Below are positions 42,820-53,470 of a stretch of 64,000 nucleotides of DNA, one piece after another; within the stretch, counting starts at the first letter, position 1; each line of letters opens with the position of its first letter. The notes beneath the pieces are model-generated. The model saw only the letters and a list, made by a program, of their open reading frames with translations. It made no database searches and was not told the DNA's origin. This DNA comes from Amycolatopsis sp. WAC 01376 (GTDB lineage Bacteria > Actinomycetota > Actinomycetes > Mycobacteriales > Pseudonocardiaceae), in assembly GCF_003947415.1 (NCBI RefSeq), contig NZ_QHKL01000006.1:682001-746000 (forward strand). Direction: 5' to 3'. A program made the position numbers and the translations under genes.

Positions 42820-42980
42820 TTCGACGATTTCGGATGTGTCGCGCCATGGTTACCGTAGTTGAGGGTCGCTCCGTGAGCGTGTCATACCTCGTTCCAGAGG
42901 GTGACTTCCGGACGGTCACACGTGATCGTCGCGTAGGTGGTTCGTGTGGCCGGGGTCGATTCGGCTAGAAGCATGACCAT

Positions 42981-43370
42981 TCAGGAGCGAGCAGGTCCGA
43001 CACCGCCGAAGTGGTTGCCGTGGCTGCTGCGGTTTGCCTGAGCGGACGCTATCAACCTCATGATTGTGTCTATCCGATCGAGTCTTTCGTGTAATGGCCT
43101 TTGCTGATGGGGGCCCGGCCGGCGATGTCGCGATCCTTGTGGTTCGAACAGGACCCGCGCTCTGCGTAGGTTGTCCGAAGTGGCGTCGACCGAGAGCACG
43201 GGAACCAAGCAAGCCATTTCAGGTGTGAACAAATCGTCCTCACGCAGTGCTGCGGAATCGATGGCGCTGTCGAGGAACTCGAATACTCCGATCGGCTGCC
43301 GTGCGAGCGGGCTGTCGGCTGCTGGTCAAGTGGTGTCGAGCCATAAGGACCGGCCGTAGTCCGCGGCCAG
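42981..43370 (-). pseudogene. Probable relic with an in-frame stop
   Basis: Translating the minus strand gives YGRSLWLDTT, a stop codon, then ARQPIGVFEFLDSAIDSAAL, REDDLFTPEMACLVPVLSVD and ATSDNLRRARVLFEP before the frame decays. The composition is that of a real soluble protein interrupted by a nonsense change. The family is not recognised. No start or ribosome site is visible. Confidence 0.3.
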
Positions 43371-43565
43371 TCAAACAGTCTACGGCGTAATGCGCGGCCT
43401 GTGGCGTTGGTCCGGTCCCTATCGGACCTCGAAAACAAACGTTTCTATCGCGGTGAACAAGAGGTCCGCGGAAGTAGTTCGGTGTCCGCGATCCGGAGGT
43501 TTGCCGACTCGGGCGACGCCACTGATAAGTGAACGGGTGCGGCGCCGTTCCGTGAAGCTTTCAGA

Positions 43566-43750
43566 TCACCAGCCGCGTTCGCGCCACTCTGCAAGGTGTG
43601 CCCGCTGCTCACTCAGCGTCGAGTCGTCCCCATGACCGGGGTAGAACCAAGTCTCGTCCGGTAGTTCGTCGAAGATCCGCGACGAGACGTGTCGATCACC
43701 GACGAAAAGCCCGCCGGCGAGTTCGTCTTGCCGACGCAGCTGGAAGAGCG
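43566..43750 (-). pseudogene. Decayed duplicate of the 3' end of the MBL-fold hydrolase gene
   Basis: This segment aligns with 45818-46006 at about 80% identity, including the same stop codon and the C-terminal residues ELPDETWFYPGHGDDSTL then EWRERGW. Compared with the intact gene, it lacks one base in the region for LLDDVES and two bases near FPGGVG, so the frame is broken. Everything upstream of ~43750 is unrelated to the hydrolase gene. Confidence 0.85.
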
Positions 43751-43782
43751 TATCGCGTCAGATGTCAACAGATCAGACGGAT

Positions 43783-43799
43783 GTAGCTTGGTGAGCTAC
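43783..43799. promoter_or_regulatory. Dyad just before the antitoxin start, autoregulation site candidate
   Basis: GTAGCT-TGGTG-AGCTAC is a perfect 6-bp inverted repeat ending 2 bp before the antitoxin ATG. Phd/YefM-type antitoxins bind such short dyads in their own promoter. It also encloses the GGTGAG ribosome site. Confidence 0.5.
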
Positions 43800-43801
43800 G
43801 C

Positions 43802-44098
43802 ATGGCTACACTGAGCCTCGTGAAGGTGATCACTCAGCGCGAGTTCCGTAACAACTCTGCTGCCGTCATGGACGCTGTCGAGGCCGGCGAGATCTACCAC
43901 GTCACCCGCAATGGTGTCGAAGTGGCTGAGCTGCGGCCGATACCGCGTAGGCGCCGCCTGACTGCCGAGGAACTGGTCCAACGGCATCGAGGGTTGCCCA
44001 AGGTCGAGGCGGCTCAGATGCGGCAGGAAGCCGATGAGTTCTTCGGCACTGAGGACCGTGTTGCTTCTGACGACGCGTGGGAGCACGGTCGTGGCTGA
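43802..44098 (+). CDS. Phd/YefM-type antitoxin
   Basis: 98 residues. The N-terminal Phd fold is evident: VKVITQREFRNNSAAVMDAV then EAGEIYHVTRNGVEVAELRP. The C-terminal ~45 residues form a charged, flexible toxin-binding tail (AQMRQEADEFFGTEDR). It should bind and block the overlapping PIN toxin and repress the operon. The next gene starts 8 bp before this stop, typical for toxin-antitoxin coupling. Confidence 0.85.
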   Translation: MATLSLVKVITQREFRNNSAAVMDAVEAGEIYHVTRNGVEVAELRPIPRRRRLTAEELVQRHRGLPKVEAAQMRQEADEFFGTEDRVASDDAWEHGRG

Positions 44099-44495
44099 GC
44101 GTCACGAGGCAGGAGTGCTCGACACTTGCACCTACATCGATCTCGGGCTGCTCGAGTCTGCGGCACTGCCGAAGATTCCGGAGCTCACAGCTGTAACCAT
44201 GGCAGAGCTCCATCAAGGGGTGGCTATGGCGAAGGATGCCGCGGTCCGCGCCGCGCGCACTGAAAAGCTCGGTGCTGCGATCGTCGATTTCGCGCCGCTT
44301 CCGTTCGACGGTGATGCCGCTGCCCGGTATGGCACGTTGGTTGCGCTGGTCCTCGCGGCGAACCGGGATCCGCGACCTCGGCGAACGGATCTGATGATCG
44401 CCGCCATTGCATCGTCGAGAGGATTGCCGTTGTATACCCGGAATGAAGGCGACTTCAAGGGTCTGGGCGGCATGCTCGACGTCATCGGTGTCTGA
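44091..44495 (+). CDS. PIN domain ribonuclease toxin (VapC-like)
   Basis: 134 residues from a GTG inside the antitoxin end. The acidic PIN active site is recognisable: Asp in GVLDTCTYIDLG, Glu in TMAELHQGVAMA, Asp in PRRTDLMIAAIAS, and the terminal YTRNEGDFKGL with the fourth acidic or Asn position. VapC toxins cut tRNA or rRNA with Mg2+. It pairs with the preceding Phd-type antitoxin. The module sits in lower-GC DNA between the decayed and intact MBL gene copies. Confidence 0.88.
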   Translation: MAERHEAGVLDTCTYIDLGLLESAALPKIPELTAVTMAELHQGVAMAKDAAVRAARTEKLGAAIVDFAPLPFDGDAAARYGTLVALVLAANRDPRPRRTDLMIAAIASSRGLPLYTRNEGDFKGLGGMLDVIGV

Positions 44496-44672
44496 GCAGG
44501 TGCCTTCTTGCTTGTTGATCGGACTGTTGGTCGGCGTTACTTCGGCGAAGAGACTCATCGGGGCTCAGAGAGAAGATCGATCCATCAGCGGTCGCTGAGT
44601 GTGGCTCATTGGGTGGGCCCTGGACGAGCCTGCGCATTCGGTTTGGAGAGTGCCGTGATCAGGCTGACAATG

Positions 44673-45656
44673 TCAGGTGGTGACGGCGTTTTTCTTGCGG
44701 AACTGCTGAATATCATCCAGCAGTTCCAGTGCATGGGTCGTCAGAGCAAGCGCGTTGGGAGACGTGAGAGTAATTTTGCGGTGAGCGTGCGGGTTTCGGG
44801 TGAACTTGAAAAACGTGCGGAGCCGTAGCCGATAGATCCGGAGGATGGTGTTGTAAGCGAAGAGCTCTGAATCCAGGTGCTTGATGAATTTGTCAACAAG
44901 CCGCTGTCCGAAGTCGTCATCATTGCCCACGGCAAGCCTCAGTTCCTCTTCGATAGCGATGCTGACTTCCCGGACAGCGTGGTCGTACAACTCGTTGTCT
45001 AGGAGTTTCTTCAGGTCGGGCATGCTGTCAGGAAGCTCCAGTTGCTCGGCGAGTTGCTGGGTAACCACCTTCCAGCCAGCCGGGGTGATCGTGATGGCAC
45101 CCTCAGTGCCATCTGCGTCATCGTCGAAGGCGGGGTAACTGTACGATCCGGCCCAGAAGTCTTCTTCATCTGGTGCAGGCGGCAGCGGTGGAAGGATTAC
45201 CCTTGTCTTGCTGCCGTCCTTCTGTTCGATAAAGAGCTGTCTCTTCGGCCATTCCCACTCGGCTCGTCGGCGAATCTCGAACTCTCGCCTGCTGATGGGC
45301 GTAATCCCGCTGATTAAACCTTGCTCTTGGAGAGGCATTAAGTCTTCATGCCAGATCGCGACCTGGAATGCGTCGGGTGACAGCGGATCCTTTGCGCGCT
45401 CGGGTTTCTTCGGGTCGTAGTTGTAAGCACTGAAGAGTACGCAGCGGTCGATATCGTCGATTGGAAAGAAGCGGGTGCCTGCGGGAAACTGTGCCAGGTC
45501 GAACAAACCATGATTTCCACCTGGTGCGCACGGATAAGCTGGCCAGTCTGCATGGATGCCCAGGATCATGGAGTTGGTGCCTCTGGTGCCGTAACCCAAC
45601 CCGAACCACCCTGGGTGCTCCGTGATGTCGCCAGACTCCTTCTTCTCCTCGCTCAT
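44673..45656 (-). CDS. Uncharacterised protein with HEPN-like RxxxxH motif
   Basis: 327 residues, no signal peptide. The N-terminal ~190 residues contain GWFGLGYGTRGTNSMILGIH, WEWPKRQLFIEQKDGSKTRV and acidic PAFDDDADGTEG, and are unassigned. The C-terminal ~130 residues are helical. They include FFKFTRNPHAHRKITL, where R-N-P-H-A-H fits the Rx4H ribonuclease motif of HEPN domains and resembles the TIGR02391 (Ymh) family often found in phage and defence contexts. Codon use is less GC-biased than in the flanking genes. Role in defence is inferred only. Confidence 0.55.
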   Translation of the reverse strand: MSEEKKESGDITEHPGWFGLGYGTRGTNSMILGIHADWPAYPCAPGGNHGLFDLAQFPAGTRFFPIDDIDRCVLFSAYNYDPKKPERAKDPLSPDAFQVAIWHEDLMPLQEQGLISGITPISRREFEIRRRAEWEWPKRQLFIEQKDGSKTRVILPPLPPAPDEEDFWAGSYSYPAFDDDADGTEGAITITPAGWKVVTQQLAEQLELPDSMPDLKKLLDNELYDHAVREVSIAIEEELRLAVGNDDDFGQRLVDKFIKHLDSELFAYNTILRIYRLRLRTFFKFTRNPHAHRKITLTSPNALALTTHALELLDDIQQFRKKNAVTT

Positions 45657-45817
45657 CCACTCGCCCCATGGTCAGCCTGCAACTGTTGCGATCTCGCTAC
45701 GAGAGCATACGGCTGTGTCGTGAGTTGTCACCGATGCCGCCAGCCAGTGCGGCTCTAGGGTCGTCCGGGCCGTTACGTTCACAAGTAGGTAGGCGCTCGT
45801 TCGGGAACGGCATAGGT

Positions 45818-46495
45818 TCACCAGCCGCGTTCGCGCCACTCCGCGACCTGCGGACGCTGCTCACCCAGCGTCGAGTCGTCCCCGTGTCCCGGGTAGAACC
45901 ACGTCTCGTCCGGCAGTTCACCGAAGATCCGCGACTCGACGTCGTCGAGCAGCGACTTGAAGTCCTCCGGCGAGTTCGTCTTGCCGACGCCGCCGGGGAA
46001 CAGCGAGTCGCCGGTGAACAGGTGCGGGTGCCCGGCCGGGTCGCGGTACAGCAGCGCGATGGAGCCGGGGGTGTGGCCGCGCAGGTGGATCACCTCGAGG
46101 GTGACCTGTCCGACCTTGACCGTGTCGCCGTGTTCGACGAGGAAGTCCGGCGGGATCGGCAGCGGCTCGGCGTCCAGCGGGTGGGCGGCGGTGTTCGTGC
46201 CGTGCGCGCCGGCGACGGCGCCGAGGGCCTGCCAGTGGTCCTGGTGCTGGTGGGTGGTCACGACGGTCTTCAGCGCGGGCCGGTCGGGGCCGTGGCCGAT
46301 GAGGTCGGAGATCCGCTCCGGGTCGTTCGCGGCGTCGATCAGCAGCGCCTCGTTCTCGGCGCGGCAGACGAGCAGATACGCGTTGTTGTCCATCGGGCCG
46401 ACCGACAGCTTCGTGATGGTGAGCGCGTCCAGGGTGCGGCGGACGGCGTCGCCGCCGGGGTCGACATGCCCGGTGTAGGTCTCGACGATGTTCAC
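45818..46495 (-). CDS. MBL-fold metallo-hydrolase (glyoxalase II-like)
   Basis: 225 residues from GTG 46495 (VNIVETYTGHVDPGG). The metal-binding motif is THQHQDHWQ, with further ligands in LRGHTPGSIALL, FTGDSLFPGGVGKTNSPEDF and YPGHGDDSTLGEQ. It is the class of hydrolase usually found close to uvrA in actinobacteria. It probably hydrolyses a thioester such as an S-acyl thiol, but this is by analogy. A frameshifted copy of its 3' end lies 2.25 kb to the left. Confidence 0.9.
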   Translation of the reverse strand: MNIVETYTGHVDPGGDAVRRTLDALTITKLSVGPMDNNAYLLVCRAENEALLIDAANDPERISDLIGHGPDRPALKTVVTTHQHQDHWQALGAVAGAHGTNTAAHPLDAEPLPIPPDFLVEHGDTVKVGQVTLEVIHLRGHTPGSIALLYRDPAGHPHLFTGDSLFPGGVGKTNSPEDFKSLLDDVESRIFGELPDETWFYPGHGDDSTLGEQRPQVAEWRERGW

Positions 46496-46602
46496 ACCGC
46501 ACACGGTAGTCGTTCGCCTGCAATCGGTTCCACCCGCACAGGTGACGCACAGGGGCACGACGTAGGCTCGCGTCGCCCCGCCAGCCGAACCACAGGACGC
46601 TC

Positions 46603-47826
46603 GTGCCCGACGCCTCGCCACGCGCCCCGCGCAAGATCAGCTGGGACGTCCTGCGCGTTGTGGCCGTCTTCGCGGTCATGCTCGGGCACGTCACCCATCA
46701 GGGGGCACTTCTGCACCCGGAACTGGTGGGGTACCCCTTTCGGGTAACCGCTCAGTTCGGTGCGGCCATCCTTTTGGTGATTTCCGCGTTCTTCGTCTGC
46801 GCGAGCCTCCGCAAGGGGCGGCCGGGGCGGTGGCTGTGGAACCGGGTCGCACGGCTGGTGCCCGCGTACCTGGTGGCGGTGCTCGTCACTTACGTGGTCG
46901 CCCGGTACGCGACGATCCGCTTCAGCGGCCTGTCGTTCCCGCCGGGCCTCACCGGATTCCTGTTCGGCGTTCCGCACGGTCCGCCGTCCGATCCGTCGCC
47001 CTGGTACGTCCCCACCGGCGCCGATCTGCTCGCCAACCTGGGCATGGTCCAGGAATGGGGCTGGCGGTACGAACTCTTCTACTACCTCGACGGCGCCTAT
47101 TGGACGCTGCCGGTCCAGCTCGTCGCGTTCACCGCCGCGGCGCTGCTGTGGCCGCGCCGGTGGCGCACCCATCGGCTCACCGTCGGGCTGCTGTGGGCGC
47201 TGATCCTGGTGCCGCTGATCCTCCGGTTCGTCGTATTCGACCCGGTTTCCACGCCGAAGCTCGTCGAGACCTTCTATTACGGGCTCGGCCTGCATCGTGT
47301 GCATGTCTTCGCGATCGGGATCGCGATCTGGCTGTGGGCGAAACGACGGCTGGCGCACTGGCATCTCGCTCTGTTCGTGCTAGCCGCCTGCGCGGCGCAG
47401 GATCTGCAGGTCTTCCCGTTCCATCAGGCCCTGCCGAACGATCCCGAGCGCTGGCCGTCGGCGGTCGGGTTCGCGATCACGCTGCTGCTGGTGTGCCTGG
47501 CCGCGCGCGGGCCGGACTGGCGGTTCCCCGGTCTGTCCCGGATCGCCCCGGCTGTCACCTGGCTCGCGGGCATCTCGTATGGTCTTTATCTGGTGCACCA
47601 GGAACTCGGTTACATCCTGGCCCGTGCCCTGCTGAACGTCGGCGTCCCCGGCTGGCTGCGTCTCCCCATCGTGCTGGCCGCCGCCGTATTCGGGGGCTGG
47701 GCGATCACCGCGGGCGTGGAACGACCGGTTCACCGGTGGCTCACCGCTCGCCGGGATCGACGCGATAAGCCTGGAAAACCGCAGGTCAAAGACTCGGAAC
47801 CAGTTTCTGTCGGTGGTGCCTCGTAG
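46603..47826 (+). CDS. Acyltransferase family 3 membrane protein (OafA-like)
   Basis: 407 residues from a GTG. About ten membrane helices begin with the AT3 signature: WDVLRVVAVFAVMLGHVTHQ (catalytic His in the first helix) and RLVPAYLVAVLVTYVVARY with the conserved Arg. AT3 proteins move acetyl or other acyl groups from the cytosolic pool to extracytoplasmic sugars or peptidoglycan. No sugar-synthesis genes are adjacent. It is divergent from the MBL hydrolase gene and ends 77 bp before uvrA. Confidence 0.88.
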   Translation: MPDASPRAPRKISWDVLRVVAVFAVMLGHVTHQGALLHPELVGYPFRVTAQFGAAILLVISAFFVCASLRKGRPGRWLWNRVARLVPAYLVAVLVTYVVARYATIRFSGLSFPPGLTGFLFGVPHGPPSDPSPWYVPTGADLLANLGMVQEWGWRYELFYYLDGAYWTLPVQLVAFTAAALLWPRRWRTHRLTVGLLWALILVPLILRFVVFDPVSTPKLVETFYYGLGLHRVHVFAIGIAIWLWAKRRLAHWHLALFVLAACAAQDLQVFPFHQALPNDPERWPSAVGFAITLLLVCLAARGPDWRFPGLSRIAPAVTWLAGISYGLYLVHQELGYILARALLNVGVPGWLRLPIVLAAAVFGGWAITAGVERPVHRWLTARRDRRDKPGKPQVKDSEPVSVGGAS

Positions 47827-47903
47827 CATGGAGGCGGCCGCCCGTGCAGCTATCGACCGGGACGGCGACCGCAGCTGAGAATGAAACCTGAAGGGACCCT
47901 GGC

Positions 47904-50759
<2,856 letters not shown>

Positions 50760-50766
50760 GTCGCCA

Positions 50767-50823
50767 ATGCTATGAACGGTCCGTTACTTGCAAAATTTGC
50801 AAGTAACGGACCGTTCATAGCAT
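50767..50823. repeat. 57-bp near-perfect palindrome after uvrA
   Basis: Arms 50767-50794 and 50796-50823 are perfectly complementary about a single central A. The core ATGAACGGTCCGTTACTTGC differs from the copy at 15146 by one base in each arm, C to A on the left and G to T on the right, which preserves pairing. It lies between the convergent uvrA and Fn3 lipoprotein genes and may terminate both. Confidence 0.85.
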
Positions 50824-50835
50824 CCGGAGGGAGAA

Positions 50836-51471
50836 CTACCCCTTCCCCGTGGTCCGGTCCAGCACCGGCGAGGCGGGCCCGTAGTAGAACGTGCGCAGCC
50901 GGTACGAAGCGCCCTCCTCACCCGACATCGAAGCGAGCCCGGCCGACGTCGTCCCCGGATCCGAGACCTCGACGGGCACGAACTCGGCCGCGCCGGGTTT
51001 CTTGATCTCCACGAGGAAACCGTCCTCGTCGGTGGAGTGGTCCGTCCAGCTGAACCGCACCATCTCCTCCGGCGCGGGTTCGGCCCGGAACGAGGCCGGA
51101 GCGGCCGATCGGTCGCCCGTCCGCAGTGACACGGCGGGTCCGGACGCGGCCGGAGTAGCGGGGCCGGAGACGGTGACGGCGTCCGACACGGCGCCGTAGA
51201 ACGGCCGGATCCGGTAGTAGAACCGCGTTTCCGGCATCAGGTCCGGATGCCGGTAGGTCGTCTGCCGCGGCGGCACGAACCGCAGGATCGTGTACTCGCC
51301 GTGCGGATCGGTGGTGTATTCGACGATCCGCCCCGCGACGTTCGGATCGTCGTCGGGCCAGCTCAGGTCGACGTTCGCCGGATCGGTGAGCGTCGCGGTG
51401 AAACCGGGTTCCCCGCCGCATCCCGACACGAAAGCGACGGCCAGCAGAACGGCCGCGAGTTTCCTTGGCAC
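50836..51471 (-). CDS. Fibronectin type III lipoprotein
   Basis: 211 residues. The signal sequence PRKLAAVLLAVAFVSGCGGE carries a lipobox (VSGC), so the protein is lipid-anchored outside the membrane. Two Fn3-like beta-sandwich domains follow: ANVDLSWPDDDPNVAGRIVE with FYYRIRPFYGAVS, and MVRFSWTDHSTDEDGFLVEI with YRLRTFYYGP. Fn3 modules serve in binding polysaccharides or proteins; no enzyme domain is present. It is divergent from the sigma factor operon. Confidence 0.82.
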   Translation of the reverse strand: MPRKLAAVLLAVAFVSGCGGEPGFTATLTDPANVDLSWPDDDPNVAGRIVEYTTDPHGEYTILRFVPPRQTTYRHPDLMPETRFYYRIRPFYGAVSDAVTVSGPATPAASGPAVSLRTGDRSAAPASFRAEPAPEEMVRFSWTDHSTDEDGFLVEIKKPGAAEFVPVEVSDPGTTSAGLASMSGEEGASYRLRTFYYGPASPVLDRTTGKG

Positions 51472-51557
51472 GCCTCGAACCCTCCCGGGAATCAGGCGGC
51501 GGCGGAATCCGGAGGCGTCAGCATACGAGCGCGTCCGGTGATCGACAAGGCCCCGGG

Positions 51558-51585
51558 TGAACCGTTCCGCGACGCCGTCCGTGTG
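51558..51585 (+). promoter_or_regulatory. SigL-type ECF promoter before the sigma factor gene
   Basis: -35 TGAACC (51558-51563), 16-base spacer, -10 CGTGTG (51580-51585). This equals the consensus recalled for M. tuberculosis SigL promoters (TGAACC-N16-18-CGTGTR). It supports autoregulation by the sigma factor encoded downstream. Confidence 0.7.
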
Positions 51586-51732
51586 GGAGGCAAGAGGAGG
51601 CGGCCATGGAGAACCGAGGAGAGGCCGGTGCCGATGCACAGTTCGATCGCGGCGCGCGCCGAACGATCCACTCTGCCCATGCGGGTTGCAGTACTGTCCT
51701 CGCCGACCCAGAAGACCGTCGGGAGGACGCGA

Positions 51733-52284
51733 GTGGCGATCGGAGGCTGGCGGCCCAAAAAGGCCAAAGGCGAGGACTTGGTCCGGCACTTGTACGCCGA
51801 ACACGGGCGAAGCCTGCTGGCGTACGCGACGAGGCTGACCGGGGACCGCGCGGCCGGCGAGGGCGTCGTGCAGGAGACCCTGGTCCGGGCCTGGAAGCAC
51901 GCCGAAGACCTGCAGAACGACGCGAAGGGATCGGTGCGGGGCTGGCTGCTCACGGTCGCCCGGAACATCATCACCGACCGCGCGCGGGCCAGGGCGGCAC
52001 GGCCACCGGAAGTGGCGGAGCCGGAGGAAGGCGTGCCCACCCCGGCGGTGGAGCGGGACCACGCGCAGAGCGTCGTGGACTCCATGGCCGTGCTCGGGGC
52101 GATGGACGGCCTCTCCACGGAACATCGTGAGGTACTGGTGGAGATCTACTACCGGGGCCGCACGGTGGCCGAAGCGGCGAGATCCCTGGGCGTGGCCCCG
52201 GGTACCGTTAAGTCGAGATCTTATTACGCGTTACGGGCGCTCAGAGCCGTGATGTCGGGACCTGGGAAGGAGGTGGCGCGATGA
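51733..52284 (+). CDS. ECF RNA polymerase sigma factor, SigL-like
   Basis: 183 residues with GTG start behind GGGAGGACGC; in-frame ATGs at 51634 and 51679 are alternatives. Region 2: LVRHLYAEHGRSLLAYATRL and VVQETLVRAWKH then WLLTVARNIITDRARARAAR. Region 4: GLSTEHREVLVEIYYRGRTV then AEAARSLGVAPGTVKSRSYY. It resembles SigL and is followed, with 4-bp overlap, by a zinc-type anti-sigma gene, as in the SigL-RslA pair. It would direct polymerase to extracytoplasmic-stress promoters, including its own. Confidence 0.9.
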   Translation: MAIGGWRPKKAKGEDLVRHLYAEHGRSLLAYATRLTGDRAAGEGVVQETLVRAWKHAEDLQNDAKGSVRGWLLTVARNIITDRARARAARPPEVAEPEEGVPTPAVERDHAQSVVDSMAVLGAMDGLSTEHREVLVEIYYRGRTVAEAARSLGVAPGTVKSRSYYALRALRAVMSGPGKEVAR

Positions 52285-52991
52285 GTGCGGTCGGACATGA
52301 CCAGGGCCAGCTCGCCGCCTACGTTCTCGGTGGGCTCACCCCGGCGGAAGCGGCCACTTTCGAGACGCATCTGGCGAACTGCGCGACGTGCCGTCGTGAG
52401 GTTCGCGAGTTGTCGGAGCTGCGGTATGACCTCGACGAAGTGCCGCCGGAGGCGTTCCTCGAAGGTCCTCCCGACGGCGGTGATCTGCTGCTGCAGCGCA
52501 CGTTGCGTCAGGTCCGCGACGAAGAAGGCGCGCAGGAGCGGAAGCCTCGCCGGTTCCTCGCCGTGGCCGGAGCGGCCGTACTGGCCGTCGTGGCGCTGGG
52601 CGCCGGGGTGCTGGTCGGCAGGCAGAGCACGCCGGAGCCGTCGACAGTGGCTTTGCCGGTGCCCGCGGTGACCGCGCCGGTGCCGGGCACCCGCGATCTC
52701 GCGGCCACCAACCGGATCACCGGAGTGCAGCTGGCGGTCCGGGTGGTTCCGGCCGCGGGCTGGGTACGGCTCCACGCCAAGGCGACAGGGGTCCGCGAAG
52801 GCGAGAAATGTGCGCTCGTCGTGGTGACCAGGACCGGCGAGCGAGTCAACGCAGGCAGCTGGCTCGTTTCGGAGAAGGGACAGCGCGAGGGCACCGGGGT
52901 CGACGGTTCGGCACTGGTCGCCCCCGACGACGTGGCCTCGGTCGAGGTCGTGACCATGGACGGCCGGAACCTGGTGTCGGCGGAGGTATGA
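52281..52991 (+). CDS. Anti-sigma factor with zinc-associated ZAS domain (RslA-like)
   Basis: 236 residues, overlapping the sigma stop by ATGA. The ZAS motif is HLANCATC (HxxxCxxC) at ~31-38. A membrane helix (FLAVAGAAVLAVVALGAGVL, about 94-113) separates it from an extracytoplasmic beta domain. The inner part should hold the sigma factor; oxidation of the Cys pair or an outside signal would release it. The third gene of the operon, an SRPBCC protein, starts inside this stop codon. Confidence 0.9.
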   Translation: MSAVGHDQGQLAAYVLGGLTPAEAATFETHLANCATCRREVRELSELRYDLDEVPPEAFLEGPPDGGDLLLQRTLRQVRDEEGAQERKPRRFLAVAGAAVLAVVALGAGVLVGRQSTPEPSTVALPVPAVTAPVPGTRDLAATNRITGVQLAVRVVPAAGWVRLHAKATGVREGEKCALVVVTRTGERVNAGSWLVSEKGQREGTGVDGSALVAPDDVASVEVVTMDGRNLVSAEV

Positions 52992-53461
52992 CGGGTTCGC
53001 TCACGGGTCGCGGAGGCGGTTGGTACCGCTTCCGCGACACGTGGCTGCTCCCCGCCTCACCCCAAGCGGTGTTCGACGCCGTCGTCGACCTGGCCGCTTA
53101 TCCGCTGTGGTGGCGTGACGTCCGGTCGGTCAGCCAGGTCGACGAGGACACCGCCGAGCTCGTTTGCCGGTCCAGGCTGCCGTACGCGTTGACCGTGCGA
53201 ATGCATCGAGACCGGCAGGACGAACGGGAGGGCCGGGTCCGGGTCCTGCTCAGCGGTGATCTGGAAGGGACACTGGCCGGCGCTCTCGTCGCGGTGGAAA
53301 GCGGCACCAGGCTGGACATCACGCAGGAGGTCGAGGCGCGGAAACCCTTGCTGCGCAAGCTCGACCGTGTCGCGAGGCCGGTTTTCCGGATCAACCACGC
53401 GCTCATGATGCGACGAGGGCAAAACGGATTGCGGGGGTATCTGAGGACGTCCACAGGTTAG
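52988..53461 (+). CDS. SRPBCC family protein
   Basis: 157 residues with ATGA overlap to the anti-sigma gene, so part of the sigma operon. The START-like helix-grip pattern is present: FRDTWLLPASPQAVFDAVVD then LAAYPLWWRDVRSVSQVDED and RVLLSGDLEGTLAGALVAVE. SRPBCC proteins form a hydrophobic pocket for lipids or polyketides. As a target of the same stress sigma factor, it may bind a membrane or cell-envelope lipid. No enzymatic residue is evident. Confidence 0.85.
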   Translation: MTGSLTGRGGGWYRFRDTWLLPASPQAVFDAVVDLAAYPLWWRDVRSVSQVDEDTAELVCRSRLPYALTVRMHRDRQDEREGRVRVLLSGDLEGTLAGALVAVESGTRLDITQEVEARKPLLRKLDRVARPVFRINHALMMRRGQNGLRGYLRTSTG

Positions 53462-53470
53462 GCTCGCGCC

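Noticed and set aside
51606..52130. Plus-strand frame from an ATG with AGGAGG before the sigma factor
   Set aside because: The protein is low-complexity Arg/Gly/Ala in the alternative frame of the sigma gene. It is kept only as a possible translational-control issue, not as a gene.
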